From Pseudorasbora parva (Eukaryota; Chordata; Actinopteri; Cypriniformes; Gobionidae): 64,000 nt of DNA. The stretch spans positions 5,519,361 to 5,583,360 of the forward strand of contig NC_090196.1 of the NCBI RefSeq assembly GCF_024679245.1, read 5' to 3'. Made by a program: the position numbers and the translations under genes. Positions 45,367-57,989 of the stretch are shown one piece after another; the stretch's first letter is position 1; the number at the start of each line of letters is the position of its first letter. Under the pieces are notes generated by a model that saw only the letters and a list, made by a program, of their open reading frames with translations, did not search any database and had not been told where the DNA came from.

Positions 45367-45716
45367 CAGTTTTAGGGTATGATCACACAACAAAGATGTT
45401 AAATGCAACAATGTTAAATTTTGTTAACAGCTAAAAGTGTTAAATTAAGTCTGTAAATAAAGCAAACACTGATCCCCATAATGGTGACTCTTTCCTTCAG
45501 TGATTCTGCTTATTAACATCAGGTCTCTTCTCTGATGGTTAATCGTCACTCAATGAATCACCTAATTATCTCATTAACCTTAACACTGCTTTAGTGTTAA
45601 CTGTAACACTCTTGAGTGTGGACTCAAATAAACTCTGAGAGTTAATTTAACACTGGGATTTTTTCTGCGTACTAAAAATAGAAATAGAAGTTTATGATCT
45701 GAGATTACATTGATTG

Positions 45717-45984
45717 TAAATGGTAAATGGACTGCATTTATATAGCGCTTTTAACAGACCCTATGGCCATCCAAAGCGCTTTACATCTTGCCTCACATTC
45801 ACCCATTCACACACCGACGGCGATGTCAGCCATGTAAGGCGCCATCCAGCTCGTCGGGAGCAGCTGGGGTTAGGTGTCTTGCTCAAGGACACCTCGACAC
45901 TTGGTCAAGTGGAACCGGGGATCGAACCACCAACCTTTCAGTTTGTAGACAACCTACATGAACCACTGAGCCACTGCCGCCCCA
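45717..45984 (-). mobile_element. tRNA-derived SINE
   Basis: Read leftward, it starts GGGGCGGCAGTGGCTCAGTGG, with A-box-like TGGCTCAGTGG. The B box GGTTCGATCCCCGG lies about 45 bases further. The 3' end is AGCGCTATATAAATGCAGTC. The body includes CTTGAGCAAGACACCTAACC. This is the standard layout of a tRNA-related fish SINE. Confidence 0.8.
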
Positions 45985-47209
45985 AAGATTGTTTACAGAT
46001 TGTATAAAGTGTGCTTCGGTCCCATCACCTGAGGAGACTGAAAGGCAGTGAGTCGATTCCTCTGAGAAGAAAACTCATTAAACTACATAATTCCCTCAAT
46101 CAAATCAATATGAAAAGCAAATCGAAAAGTCTAAAGCATCAATGTTTCTTTTCTTAAGGTTGAGGGGCAATTTTTTGTCCACATCTTATAGATGATCTCT
46201 TGCATATTTCAAACCAGGAGAATATTCAAATGTAAGCAAAGTTTTTTGTTTGTTTTTTATGAATGGCGTATGTTGTTGTCAGCGCATTCTGGTTTCTAGG
46301 ACGTTTCTAGGTGGTTGCTAAGGTGTTTTTGTGTTTGTCTAAAGAGACAAACCCTTGTCTCTGATAAAAAAGTAAACTTTAGCATACATTTGAAAAGAGT
46401 ACTTTTATTACAGAAATAATATATTTTAAATGCTTAACTTTTGTATGAAATGCAGTTAGCTGAACGAATACTGACAAGCATTTAACCTTAACTAAAATAT
46501 AACTTAACATTCATTTCTAATGAAACTTCTGTGTCAAAAGTAAACTTTAAATGTACATTTGAATAACATATAATGAAGATTAGTTGTGTTAGTCGACACA
46601 TCAGAATAATTGTACATCTTCACACCTCCGCAAAAGTAACATGATTTAAATGTATTTTAAAATATAGAATCTGACATTGTGCAAAGCGCACTTTTTAAAG
46701 CGTACTTACCTTACTTAAAACACTCTCTTTAAGTACCTTTTATTTAATTGATATTACACATCTGCAAGTACAATTTTTAATAAAGATTAAGATTAGGTTA
46801 AGATTGATAAGATTAGAATAAAAAAAAAAACACTTTTAAGTACAAGTGCACATTCCATACATTTACTGTAAGTGCTTTTCCGTTTCATTGATGCAAATCT
46901 AGACAATGTTTTCAAAAAAATATTTTATTCAGACCACTTCGGACAGAAATGGCACACCTCTCTGTGATTTTAAGTATCAGCACGAGTTACATGCCAACGT
47001 TTAATACTAAGGCATCGGGGTTTGACCAGCAGTAATAATGACTCTTGCCTTAGCACTAAATTAAGCTGAAGTATTGAGGTGTGTGTTTGTTGTGTGTTGG
47101 AGGGGTTTATACTGACACATGGTGCTAAAACCCAAATAACCAGACAGATGCCTAGCGCCTCCAAGAGCCTCTCTACCACAGATCTCCTTTTTTACACATC
47201 ACAGCCCTT

Positions 47210-47213
<4 letters not shown>
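45985..47213. other. Intergenic sequence, AT-rich
   Basis: No gene is recognised. An inverted piece of the CTAGGTGGTTGCTA repeat lies near 46290-46330. Confidence 0.35.

Positions 47214-47303
<90 letters not shown>
47214..47303. repeat. (GA)n microsatellite
   Basis: About 45 AG units; open frames across it are artefacts. Confidence 0.97.
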
Positions 47304-47304
<1 letters not shown>

Positions 47305-48189
47305 GTGTGTGCTTTTCCGTAATTGAAGAGAGATTACACGGTCTTTCAACCATGTAGTTGGTCATCACAACCCATTAACCATTTATATTAGATGCTGCTC
47401 CATGGTGTCAACAGTCATTTAGAGTACAGCTGAGGTTCAAATAGAGAAAAAAAAGGGTTTATAATTGCAACATAGACGATTTAGAGGATGTTTTACTTTT
47501 ATGCTTTTATTCAAGTTGTCCCCTAGACAAGGGACCCGAAATGAAATCACAAACACTAATTATTGTAAGATGTCTGCTATAATAATTTTAGCCAGGAAAA
47601 GGTTCAATTAAAAAGGTTATATTTTTTAAATGTGATTATTTTCTTAAAAACCTTGTATATTTACCAATCAAATGCAGCTGTTGATGGGCTTGTTCTAAAA
47701 AAAAACTAAAAAAAACATGGTCACATGACAATCGTGGTGCACAGTTTGTTAGATTTAGGAGGTGACATTTCATATCCTACTCCTCATTCAAATTGAAGCC
47801 AAAAACACAGCAGTATGAGAGGTGAAACAACTATGCTAATGCTAAAAATATTTACCTTCGTAAAGAATGCTATCTTTTTATGTGTGTGCTGTATATTCTG
47901 CAGTAGACTTGACTCTATAACACTCAATTGAAATGCTTAAAGAATCTAATCGAATCCTTTACCCAAGTCATTAACAATATTACCTGCCATCATCTCCAAG
48001 TACAGTAATTTAGCGTGCACTTTCACATAATTTAAACGCATCAAGTGTGTGGTGCCATACGGCTCTTGAAACACATGCAACAAGAATCAATGTAAATCAG
48101 TCGCCCCAAGTCATTATTAATACTATCAGTAAGCGTTAATTAAGTTACTCTACTCTAATGCTAAAAACCAAGAGGCCAAAGTACTGTAA

Positions 48190-48440
48190 TCATGTTTCAG
48201 GCAAAGCAGTGTTCACCTCTCCGCGGCTTATTTTCCCAGTCTGAGTTAATCGATTGGAGACGTTAGCTAAGGTCAAGATGGGCTGCTTCTTCGTTTCCCA
48301 AACACAGTGATCCTGAGTCAGTGTGCTAATGAGCTCGTATTACACAGTGATCAATGCCATTGGATTCTCATTGGGGAAGAATCAAAGCTCATTCAATAAC
48401 GGTGAGTGTCTGACCTCAGTTGAATGGATGTAATAGCCAT
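48190..48440. promoter_or_regulatory. Candidate conserved non-coding element D
   Basis: Complex sequence with GAGTTAATCGATTGG, GCTAATGAGCTCG, and repeated CACAGTGATC (about 48303 and 48345). No repeat family is recognised. The enhancer role is inferred. Confidence 0.28.
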
Positions 48441-49054
48441 CATTTCAATAAAAGAGTAAAGGCTGGTGTTTTGCAAACTCTTGACATGTGTAATATCAAA
48501 AGGTCAAAAGGGTTATCCTGTGAAAGTGGAATATAGAGAACAGAGCGCACCAGTAAGGTTTCACAAGTTAAAAAAATGTTTTTTTAGAAATATTTTTTTG
48601 AATTATAAACTTATCAAAACACACTTGTGGAAGTGATGATATATCCCAGCAAGCTATTTTGTTTTTAAAGGATGTCTAATAGCCATCGAAACACAACCTT
48701 GACGTCTAGGCTAAAACAAGGCAAAATTTAGGCTGTCAGTGAAAATGTAATAGCCGTCTAACCACAGCCCAACTGGTCATCTAGAGCATGAACATGCCAA
48801 AGAAATGAAACCAAACACTTTGCTTACATGATGGAATATCATACACCTCACAAGTTATTTTGGCAAAAACAACATATAACCAAATTCAAGGTTATTTTGG
48901 CTAGTTGTGGCTACTCATAGCCGGAATATATTGGGTCTTTAGGTGAAACTGACTATTGCTTGCAGGGATGCTTATGTCATTCATAATATTTCATGGTGTG
49001 CTTGGTTTGGTTCATGAGTTATCTGGGTCTAAAAACCTATGATGGCACATCAAC

Positions 49055-49200
49055 CACTGGGGTCATCAGGGTGGAATGACGGGCAGAGGTGATTATCATC
49101 TACATATAAGACCGGTTAAGCTGAGAAAAGGAGGGGGCCAAGCACCGAACCCTGAGGAACGCCAGTGGTTAGTTAATCTCTTAGAGACCTCTCCTCTCAA
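49055..49200 (-). pseudogene. LINE reverse-transcriptase fragment
   Basis: Leftward translation gives TTGVPQGSVLGPLLFSA, the conserved RT motif before the catalytic site. A deletion follows, then VLYVDDNHLCPSFHPDD, matching the Y-x-D-D region of L2-type LINEs. The fragment is about 145 bases with no flanking coding. Confidence 0.75.
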
Positions 49201-49334
49201 GAAACCTTGAATGCGATGTCATGTAAACCAAAGCAAATCAGTAGTTATGGCCAGACAAATAAGCAAAATATTTAAGTTGTGTGGTTGAAATGAGTTTGCT
49301 GTTTGGCAATACGTTTCTCCCTCCGAACTCGTCA

Positions 49335-49440
49335 CATACTGATGCTTGGTCAGGACCCTTCAGCATCCTTTTTTAACACAAAGGGTACCTTATTTTTCGA
49401 CATGCAGAACAGGGTACTCCATTGCTTTCAATTAGAAACC
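49335..49440. repeat. Inverted-repeat partner 1 (of 51700-51825)
   Basis: GGTCAGGACCCTTCAGCATCC and CAGGGTACTCCATTGCTTTC here are found in reverse complement at 51700-51825. The copies are diverged and 2.3 kb apart. They could be arms of one element or two copies of a dispersed repeat. Confidence 0.5.
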
Positions 49441-49849
49441 TTTGGCATCAAACACAGACACGTTGGGCATGGGAATGTTATTATCATGATGAAATTATAT
49501 ATTTGGTTAAGATTTTGCCAATATGACATGTTGGAGTGTGATTCTCAATTTAATCAGCCAGCATCATTTTATTTACATTTATTTATTTATTTTTATTTAT
49601 GCAACCCCACCCATTAACCTGCCCATTTGTGCATTATATGATATAAAACACAGGATATAACAGACAGATACGACTGCAGGCACAATTTATTTAAAAAGTA
49701 CAAATATTCCAGCTGGCCAAACAGATGATTTTTGTGACCCAAAAAGTGGTCCGTGTCTACATCTGCGGAAGTTCATGCACACATTCAAAAACAACTGTCG
49801 TCCAAAGAAACATTACGTTTAGCCTGACGTGGTCATACTCAATTCTAGT

Positions 49850-50600
49850 CAGAATATCTGATGCTCCATTGGGCTGTGATTATGGAGCGTGTTTCAACCC
49901 AACCAGGAAAGACATCATTTGGACAGACCTACAACCAATCAGAGCGACGGAGCGACGCATTACGTTAGTTGTCAAATGTCAACAGAGCTCAACTACTGTG
50001 TTGCCAAGTCCGCGTTTTTTTCCGCAGTTGTTTTATATGTCCAAGGGTTGAAGCGACTATTATGTGATATATAGACCCATGAGTGCGAATTTTAGCTGGC
50101 AACCTTGCCAAAATAACACACATTTTACCCCCCAAACACCATTTTTCCCCCGGAGAACCCCCCGAGAAGCCGTTGTTTAGGGCTAGTAGTTAGCGGATTT
50201 TGTTGTAAAAACTTGGCAACCCTGTCTGCACACGCGCTGGAATAAACAATCTTAGCCGGTCTTGTAAAAAAATAAAAGAATTTATTGATACACAGAGCAC
50301 TTACCCAACATGATCATCATCTTTGAGAGAAATTGTGAAGTTGAAAGCAGATACAAACAAGCTCTCCGTTTAGGATTCGAGTAAATATAATCCAAGCTCC
50401 TTTGATGACGTGATGATTACGTTACTGTTGATCATCTGTCCGTCATCGCCTAAAGCCCGCCCTGATGATTTCATTGGTCTGAACAGTTTCTGTTCGGGGA
50501 TAATTACTCCTCTATGGAGCGATGCCAGACCGAATTGCCCAACCTAAAAATGATGTGGGCGGGCCTAAATTCGGCTGGCATCCAGGCTACGCTACGTTAG
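49850..50600. repeat. Composite dispersed repeat (CG-rich ends)
   Basis: The segments CCAATCAGAGCGACGGAGCG, TTGGCAACCCTGTCTGC and CTGGCATCCAGGCTACG look like parts of common cyprinid DNA repeats. Boundaries are not clear and no coding exon is recognised. Confidence 0.4.
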
Positions 50601-51600
50601 GCTTGTTCGACTTCACCCAGCGATGCGCAGACCGATCGGTGGCTGACTTGAAGCAGTGCATGCCGGTTAGAAATGTTGTCCGACTTGAGGCAGCGCTGAC
50701 GGCACGTGACTGTGACGTATGTCAACAAAGTACCGCGAGAGCGATTCGAGAGTAGACGGCTGATGCAGCCGCTGCAGATTCTCAAGGGGGACTGCAGGAG
50801 GCTGCTCGAGCTCTGATGACCACACAGCTGATCCACGATTGGCCGATTCACCGCATGACAGCGATCCCGTGCGTTTCCTGTTTATTCTAAAACCTTATGT
50901 TACGCTAATGCTCACAAATTATTTATTTATAACAGTAAAACCTCTTTTCGTGTAGTCGCGATGTTATATCATCATGTTTATCAAACTAAAACTGATAAAA
51001 ACCATTGGCAACACTTCATTGATAGTGTAGGTTTATATGTTGAACTTTAATCTTGTCCAAATAGACGCTTTATTAAACAGTACATAAAGTATTGAATGAA
51101 AATATCATTTGAAAAATCTGTGTATTTGAGAAATATTGCATTTATTTAACTTCAGCTGTGATAAAGTTTGCAAACGCAGTGCGAGCGTCACCACGGGAAG
51201 CAGAAAGTGTCCGACTTCACGTCTGCGTTTGCAGCTCCTCCCCGCCTGCACTCGGCTACTCTCGCCGATCGCATGCATCCAGCCGCAGCCGATGTCGAAC
51301 ACACCTGTTAGCTTTGATAGTGAAATTGCATTGGCTCTCATGTGTCTCGTGACCAGTCACGTCATGCTAAAGAGGCGGGTGCATCTTTTGAACGAATCTT
51401 GTGAATCATTTAGCGGCGGGATCATTTCAGTGATTAAAACTTTAAGATCATTCACATAAATATATCACATGGCTTCAGAAGACTTGGGATGCAACATGAG
51501 TTAATGCTTTTATACTGTTTTCGGTCAGTTTGTGCAAAAAATTCCTGTGACTGTATTTTTATTTCCCTGTTACGTGTTTTATATTGTTTAGACATGGGTA
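50600..51600. other. Intergenic sequence with a mirrored CG-rich pair
   Basis: CG-rich blocks at about 50640-50860 and 51150-51290 flank AT-rich sequence and share short inverted phrases. This may be a decayed DNA transposon, but termini cannot be defined. No gene is seen. Confidence 0.3.
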
Positions 51601-51699
51601 GGTTTAGGCTAGGAGTGGGGTTAGTTGCTCCAAAATATAAAAGTAGCCTATAAATCCTGTCTGCTTTTACAAATGCAAAACATTATGAGTCTTTATCTG

Positions 51700-51825
51700 A
51701 TGCATAAGGCAAACAATGAAAGCAATAGAGTACCCTGCGTGCCGAAAAATGACACTAATGGAGTACCCTGTGCGTTAAATGATGCAGAGGGTCCTGACCA
51801 AAGATCAATATGGCGAGTGGGAACG
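51700..51825. repeat. Inverted-repeat partner 2 (of 49335-49440)
   Basis: AAGCAATAGAGTACCCTG, AATGGAGTACCCTGTGCG and GAGGGTCCTGACCAAAG are inverted versions of the left partner. This copy carries one additional internal GAGTACCCTG unit. Confidence 0.5.
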
Positions 51826-51979
51826 TGATCCTGTTGGTGTTTTTTGAACATGGGTCATTCAATCAGAATTTGAAGTTTCTTTGGTTTAGTTTAATTTCAT
51901 AAAAATATTTGGATTTGTTGTTGTCCTTATTGAACTTTAATAGCAGAGCTGCCCCATTCATGATTCAGATATTACATTA

Positions 51980-52510
51980 TGCGTATTGTGCCATTGGATC
52001 TAGATTTAATTACGCTGTGCAGATGTGTATAAAGGTTCATAATCATCAGGTAAGGTAATGGGGAGCCATTTTATTACTCCATTATGTCTTTCTCCAGCGG
52101 GGCTTCTTAACATTCTCTAATTAACTCACTAACTTCACTATAATTACAGTGTTTACAGCCCCTGCTGCACTTCTGTATTAACACATTAACCACCGTTATG
52201 GCAAGTCTTTAGAAAAAAAAAAACAAGAAAAAAAAACATGAAGATAACTAAAAAACTGAATTTAAATTTTTGGGGAAATATCCAAACCAATCATCTATTT
52301 AAAAAAGAGAGTTTAATGTAGCTTCTATTCACATTTTTTGACAGCCCCTCTTTTTCTTAAAGGGACTCGGATATAAGAGGATTCAAAAAGTTTAAATGCC
52401 TCCATCATAATTCTCTCATTGTTTAACACCCTTTAATAGCTGCCTTCATTTTACCCACTCAAACAGCTGTCATATTATCTTTAAACATGAAGATGGGGCA
52501 GATGTATGAC
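51980..52510. promoter_or_regulatory. Candidate conserved non-coding element E
   Basis: ATTTAATTACGCTGTGC, TCTAATTAACTCACTAAC and TATAATTACAGTG are homeodomain-type sites within about 170 bases of non-repetitive sequence. Function is inference from composition and from the irx neighbourhood. Confidence 0.32.
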
Positions 52511-53067
52511 AGCAGTTCAGGCACTTCACTTTGAGTGTTTCATATCAAAGCGGGACGTAGAGAAATGCAAATGGCGTTCGGATGTGTGACGTGAAAGACT
52601 TCACATGAAGAATGAAATGTGTCAAGACAAATTTAAGAAATCGACTTTGTGTGACAGCACAGTCAGATCTATATTTAGTGTAGTGATTTTCAGTGTTAAT
52701 GACTGTAATGTCTATAGTGTTGACTTATTGTGACTTTATATCATTTTATTAATACGTAGTTAGGCATCAAAGTGCATTTGACAAAAATACTTTATATAAA
52801 AAAGGAGTGTTGTGTCATGGAAAAAGACAGATAAACAACAGAAAAGGGTTTATTTTAGGGTTTATTTTGAAAATGTGGTGATTTTTTTTCCCGATTTATT
52901 TCTTTTTGCATGAGACATAATTACCCTGAAGATATGAGACCTCTAACTTGACCATGAGTAAAGAAACATGTGTGATTGTTAGTGGTGTTCTTTCAGCCAT
53001 GGAAAGATATTAAAACTACAGCATTACTGTGGAGTGAAGTGTTTTGTTTGTTTAATAAAGAAAAGAC

Positions 53068-55337
53068 TGCAGCACTTAAGTCCAGTACTTACCTAAACAT
53101 GGTCCAGTCTCCCTTAAGTCCAGTCTCAACCTAAACATGGTCCAGTCTCCCTTAAGTCCAGTCTCAACCTAAACATGGTCTAGTCTCCCTTAAGTCCAGT
53201 CTCAACCTAAACATGGTCCAGTCTCCCTTAAGTCCAGTCTCAACCTAAACATGGTCCAGTCTCCCTTAAGTCCAGTCTCAACCTAAACATGGTCCATTCT
53301 CCCTTAAGTCCAGTACTTACTTAAACATGGTCCAGTCTCCCTTAAGTCCAGTCTCAACCTAAACATGGTCCCGTCTCCCTTAAGTCCAGTCTCAACCTAA
53401 ACATGGTCCAGTCTCCGTTAAGTCCAGTCTCAACCTAAACATGGTCCAGTCTCCGTTAAGTCCAGTCTCAACCTAAACATGGTCCAGTCTCCCTTAAGTC
53501 CAGTCTCAACCTAAACATGGTCCAGTCTCCGTTAAGTCCAGTCTCAACCTAAACATGGTCCAGTCTCCCTTAAGTCCAGTCTCAACCTAAACATGGTCCA
53601 GTCTCCCTTAAGTCCAGTCTCAACCTAAACATGGTCCAGTCTCCCTTAAGTCCAGTCTCAACCTAAACATGGTCCCGTCTCCCTTAAGTCCAGTCTCAAC
53701 CTAAACATGGTCCCGTCTCCCTTAAGTCCAGTCTCAACCTAAACATGGTCCAGTCTCCCTTAAGTCCAGTCTCAACCTAAACATGGTCCCGTCTCCCTTA
53801 AGTCCAGTCTCAACCTTAACATGGTCCCGTCTCCCTTAAGTCCAGTCTCAACCTAAACATGGTCCAGTCTCCCTTAAGTCCAGTCTCAACCTAAACATGG
53901 TCCAGTCTCCGTTAAGTCCAGTCTCAACCTAAACATGGTCCAGTCTCCCTTAAGTCCAGTCTCAACCTAAACATGGTCCCGTCTCCCTTAAGTCCAGTCT
54001 CAACCTAAACATGGTCCCGTCTCCCTTAAGTCCAGTCTCAACCTAAACATGGTCCCGTCTCCCTTAAGTCCAGTCTCAACCTAAACATGGTCCAGTCTCC
54101 CTTAAGTCCAGTCTCAACCTAAACATGGTCCCGTCTCCCTTAAGTCCAGTCTCAACCTTAACATGGTCCCGTCTCCCTTAAGTCCAGTCTCAACCTAAAC
54201 ATGGTCCAGTCTCCCTTAAGTCCAGTCTCAACCTAAACATGGTCCAGTCTCCGTTAAGTCCAGTCTCAACCTAAACATGGTCCAGTCTCCCTTAAGTCCA
54301 GTCTCAACCTAAACATGGTCCCGTCTCCCTTAAGTCCAGTCTCAACCTAAACATGGTCCCGTCTCCCTTAAGTCCAGTCTCAACCTAAACATGGTCCAGT
54401 CTCCCTCCTATTAAAACTACAGCATTACTGTGGAGTGAAGTGTTTTGTTTGTTTAATAAAGAAAAGACTGCAGCACTTAAGTCCAGTACTTACCTAAACA
54501 TGGTCCAGTCTCCCTTAAGTCCAGTCTCAACCTAAACATGGTCCAGTCTCCCTTAAGTCCAGTCTCAACCTAAACATGGTCCCGTCTCCCTTAAGTCCAG
54601 TCTCAACCTAAACATGGTCTAGTCTCCCTTAAGTCCAGTCTCAACCTAAACATGGTCCAGTCTCCCTTAAGTCCAGTCTCAACCTAAACATGGTCCAGTC
54701 TCCCTTAAGTCCAGTCTCAACCTAAACATGGTCCAGTCTCCCTTAAGTCCAGTACTTACTTAAACATGGTCCAGTCTCCCTTAAGTCCAGTCTCAACCTA
54801 AACATGGTCCCGTCTCCCTTAAGTCCAGTCTCAACCTAAACATGGTCCAGTCTCCTTTAAGTCCAGTCTCAACCTAAACATGGTCCAGTCTCCCTTAAGT
54901 CCAGTACTTACTTAAACATGGTCCAGTCTCCCTTAAGTCCAGTCTCAACCTAAACATGGTCCAGTCTCCGTTAAGTCCAGTCTCAACCTAAACATGGTCC
55001 AGTCTCCCTTAAGTCCAGTCTCAACCTAAACATGGTCCAGTCTCCGTTAAGTCCAGTCTCAACCTAAACATGGTCCAGTCTCCCTTAAGTCCAGTCTCAA
55101 CCTAAACATGGTCCCGTCTCCCTTAAGTCCAGTCTCAACCTAAACATGGTCCCGTCTCCCTTAAGTCCAGTCTCAACCTAAACATGGTCCAGTCTCCCTT
55201 AAGTCCAGTCTCAACCTAAACATGGTCCCGTCTCCCTTAAGTCCAGTCTCAACCTTAACATGGTCCCGTCTCCCTTAAGTCCAGTCTCAACCTAAACATG
55301 GTCCCGTCTCCCTTAAGTCCAGTCTCAACCTAAATAT
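53068..55337. repeat. 38-bp minisatellite array with higher-order duplication
   Basis: The unit is CTTAAGTCCAGTCTCAACCT followed by AAACATGGTCCAGTCTCC. About 58 units are present, with variants GTCCCG for GTCCAG, TCCGTT for TCCCTT, and an AGTACTTACTTAAAC form. A roughly 90-base non-repeat leader (starting TTAAAACTACAGCATTACTG) occurs at 53010 and again at 54411. So about 1,401 bp of leader plus array was duplicated in tandem. Confidence 0.95.
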
Positions 55338-55502
55338 GACAATGACCCTATGTATCACAATTATTCGGCTACTTTCTATTGCTTTTGATTCTAAGCTGAC
55401 TCTGTAATGGAGGTAAGTGCGTAAAATGTGTATTATGATTTTTTTATGACCATAAAAATCAGAACAACTTTTTTTTTACTAGGGCTATTTTTCTACTAAC
55501 AT

Positions 55503-56460
55503 TATATTGCCAAAAGTATTGGGACACCCCTCCAAATTATTGCATTAAGGTGTTCCAATCACTTCCATGGCCACAGGTGTAAAAAAAATCAAACGCCTAG
55601 GCATGCAGAAGAAAGGGTCTCTCTCAGGGGGTCAGTGAACTCAAGTGTGGTGCCGTGATAGGTTCCCACCTGTGCAATAAGTCCATTCCTGACATTTCCT
55701 CACTACTAAATATTCCACGCTCAACTGTTAGTGGGATTAATACAAAGTGGAAGCAATTGGGAACAACAGCAACTCAGCCTTGAAGTGATAGGCCACGTAA
55801 AATCACAGAGCGGGGTCAGCGCATGCTGAGGGTCACAGTGCGCAGGAGTCGCCAACTTTCTGCAGAGTCAATAGCTATAGACCTCCAAACTTCTGTGGCC
55901 TTCAGATGAGCTCAAGATCAGTGTGTAGAGAGCTTCATGGAATGGGTTTCCATGGCCGAGCAGCTCATCCAAGCCTTACATCACCAAGTGCACTGCAAAG
56001 CGTGGGATGCAGTGGAGTAAAGCAGCCGCCACTGGACTCAAGAGCAGAGACGTGTTCTCTGGAGTGACCAATCAAGCTTCTCTGACTGGCAATCCAATGC
56101 ATTGTTTTTCAGGGGTTGGGCTTGGCTCCTTAGTTCCAGTGAAAGGAACTCTTAATGCTACAGCATACAAAGAAATTTTGGACAATTTCATGCTCCACAC
56201 TTTGTGGGAACAATTTGAGGATGCCCCCTTCCTGTTCCAACATGACCGTGCACCAGTGCACAAAGCGTTGGTCCATAAAGACATGGATGAGTGAGTTTGG
56301 TTTGGAGGAACTTGACTGGCCTGCACAGAGTCCTGAGCTCAACCCGATAGATCACCTTTGGGATGAATAAGAGCGGAGACTGAGAGCCAGGCCTTCTCGT
56401 CCAACATCAGTGCCTGACCTCACAAATGCGCTTCTAGAAGAATGGTCAAAAATTGTACCC
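55503..56460 (+). pseudogene. Tc1/mariner transposase copy C, inactivated
   Basis: The left terminus TATATTGCCAAAAGTATTGG matches the family end. The coding body has stops but shows the order seen in copy A. The C-terminal part includes SGVGLGSLVPVKGTLNATAY, FLFQHDRAPVHKALVHK (second catalytic Asp present) and LDWPAQSPELNPIDHLWDE. It is cut off after LLEEWSKI at about 56450, just before the hAT terminus at 56466. The first catalytic Asp region is replaced by FSGVTNQAS. Confidence 0.8.
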
Positions 56461-56465
56461 TTTAC

Positions 56466-57170
56466 GCAGGGCCGGCGTTTGCTATAGGCGAGCTAGGCGG
56501 TTGCCTAGGGCGACAATTGTGTTAGGGGCGCGAGCGCGTTCTAGTGCCGCCCATTACTTCCCATTAAGCATAGAATCGGAACAAGCGAAATACAACATAA
56601 TGTTTATTAAACATGATCATCATAGGGCGCCCCCTCAGCCACACGTTTAATTACTTATCAACCTGATTATTAGATTGAATTGATGGTGATTATTGATTAT
56701 TAGTTCAGGCGTTAGGTCAGGCAGTGCTCATCTTGCGCGTTCATCAAAAATGAGGCGTCTAAACCCCGCGGATGCACAGGGACGGGAAAAAAAGAAAAAA
56801 AGAAAGGAAGAAAATCGAAAGAAAGTCCAGTATAGAGGTTAGTCTTCTTATCTCAGCCAATATGTTGTCAAACAAAATAAAATTGCTTAGTATTATCAAT
56901 CTTATCAACTAATATTTATTTTATAAATATTATTAATATTGTCACTAAGCTAATATGTAGAATTGCTAGTTTTCTACATATTACTATACGTATTGCAAAC
57001 ATAACTTCAATGACAATAATCTACAATAACCTACATGGATGTCATTTAAATATCAAAAGGCCATTTCGTTATAAATATGGATAACATATGCATGTTATTT
57101 ATAATATAAATATTATTTATTTAAAACTCCATCTCGCCTAGGGCAACCAAAGAGCTAGAGCCTTGACTTT
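56466..57170 (+). mobile_element. hAT element remnant with first exon
   Basis: The left end is CAGGGCCGGCGTTTGC, then GGCGAGCTAGGCGGTTGCCT. The right end is a diverged inverted copy (CTCGCCTAGGGCAACCAAAG, then AGCTAGAGCCTTG). The interior is AT-rich after the first exon at 56750. The rest of the transposase gene is missing, giving a 0.7-kb non-autonomous derivative. Confidence 0.65.
56750..56837 (+). pseudogene. hAT transposase first exon (KR-rich N-terminus)
   Basis: ATG opens MRRLNPADAQGREKKKKRKE, ending at GAG|GTTAGT. Fish hAT (zinc-finger MYM1-like) proteins start with the same kind of K-P-S-G-A/Lys-rich sequence. The remaining exons are absent. Confidence 0.5.
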
Positions 57171-57985
57171 TTCTTACAGTAAAGTGTTTTAAATTTCAAG
57201 CCCTCAAAACGCTGTTGCGTGTAAATGAGCGGCCAAAGTTTAAAATGTTTTGTTGAAAACAGTGTCATATAAAAAGCCCCTTAGTGTTATCACTTGTGAT
57301 TGTGGAAATTTAGCATGTTACAATTGCCACAAACTGTGCCTCCAAACATCAGATATTCATGCTATGCAAACATGCCATATTTACCTAAAATCATATGCTC
57401 ATTTGGAACTGTTAAAGTGTGTGTTAATGACTTTGGCATGCCTGTGGGGGCAGATTAAGGAAGCTCACAGGAAGTGTCTTTGACCCAATATTTAAAATGT
57501 GTTGAATTTGGCCAAACTGACAGCCCTGTGTCCTGACAGCATCAAATGCACCGAGCCCAGCGAGAGGACAGTCTGTTCACTGACTCCTAATTACAGTCCA
57601 TCTGACACCCCTCTCCTCTGCCAATAAAAACACAACCACCACTTCACTTCAGTAAACACAATTCATACAAAAAATTCATAACACAATAAGGAAATTAGCA
57701 TTAGCAAAACTAAGGAGGCAGCCATTTTGTGTTTTTTCTCCACTGAATGGTAACAAACAATACAATTAGTGGCCACTATCAGAATTTACATTTGTAAATT
57801 CAGTAAATAGACAAACATGCCAGGATTTATTTGTAATAGATTTTGATATACTGTTAGTAGACAAATTAAACAACTGAGAGTGTGAAAGGGAGTTTATTTT
57901 GTAAGTCCACAGGGCCAAAAGTGTCCATAGATGAACACTCTGAAGAGTCACATCACTTCCTAATTGCATTATTGTTTCGGATCCA
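57171..57985. other. Intergenic sequence, no gene recognised
   Basis: Mixed AT-rich sequence without family signatures; short open frames at 57250 and 57766 are unremarkable. Confidence 0.35.
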
Positions 57986-57989
57986 AATT

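Noticed and set aside
47079..47357. An Arg/Glu-rich 92-codon open frame
   Set aside because: It is dominated by the (GA)n microsatellite.
53068..55337. CRISPR-like regular repeats
   Set aside because: 38-bp head-to-tail units without spacers form a minisatellite.
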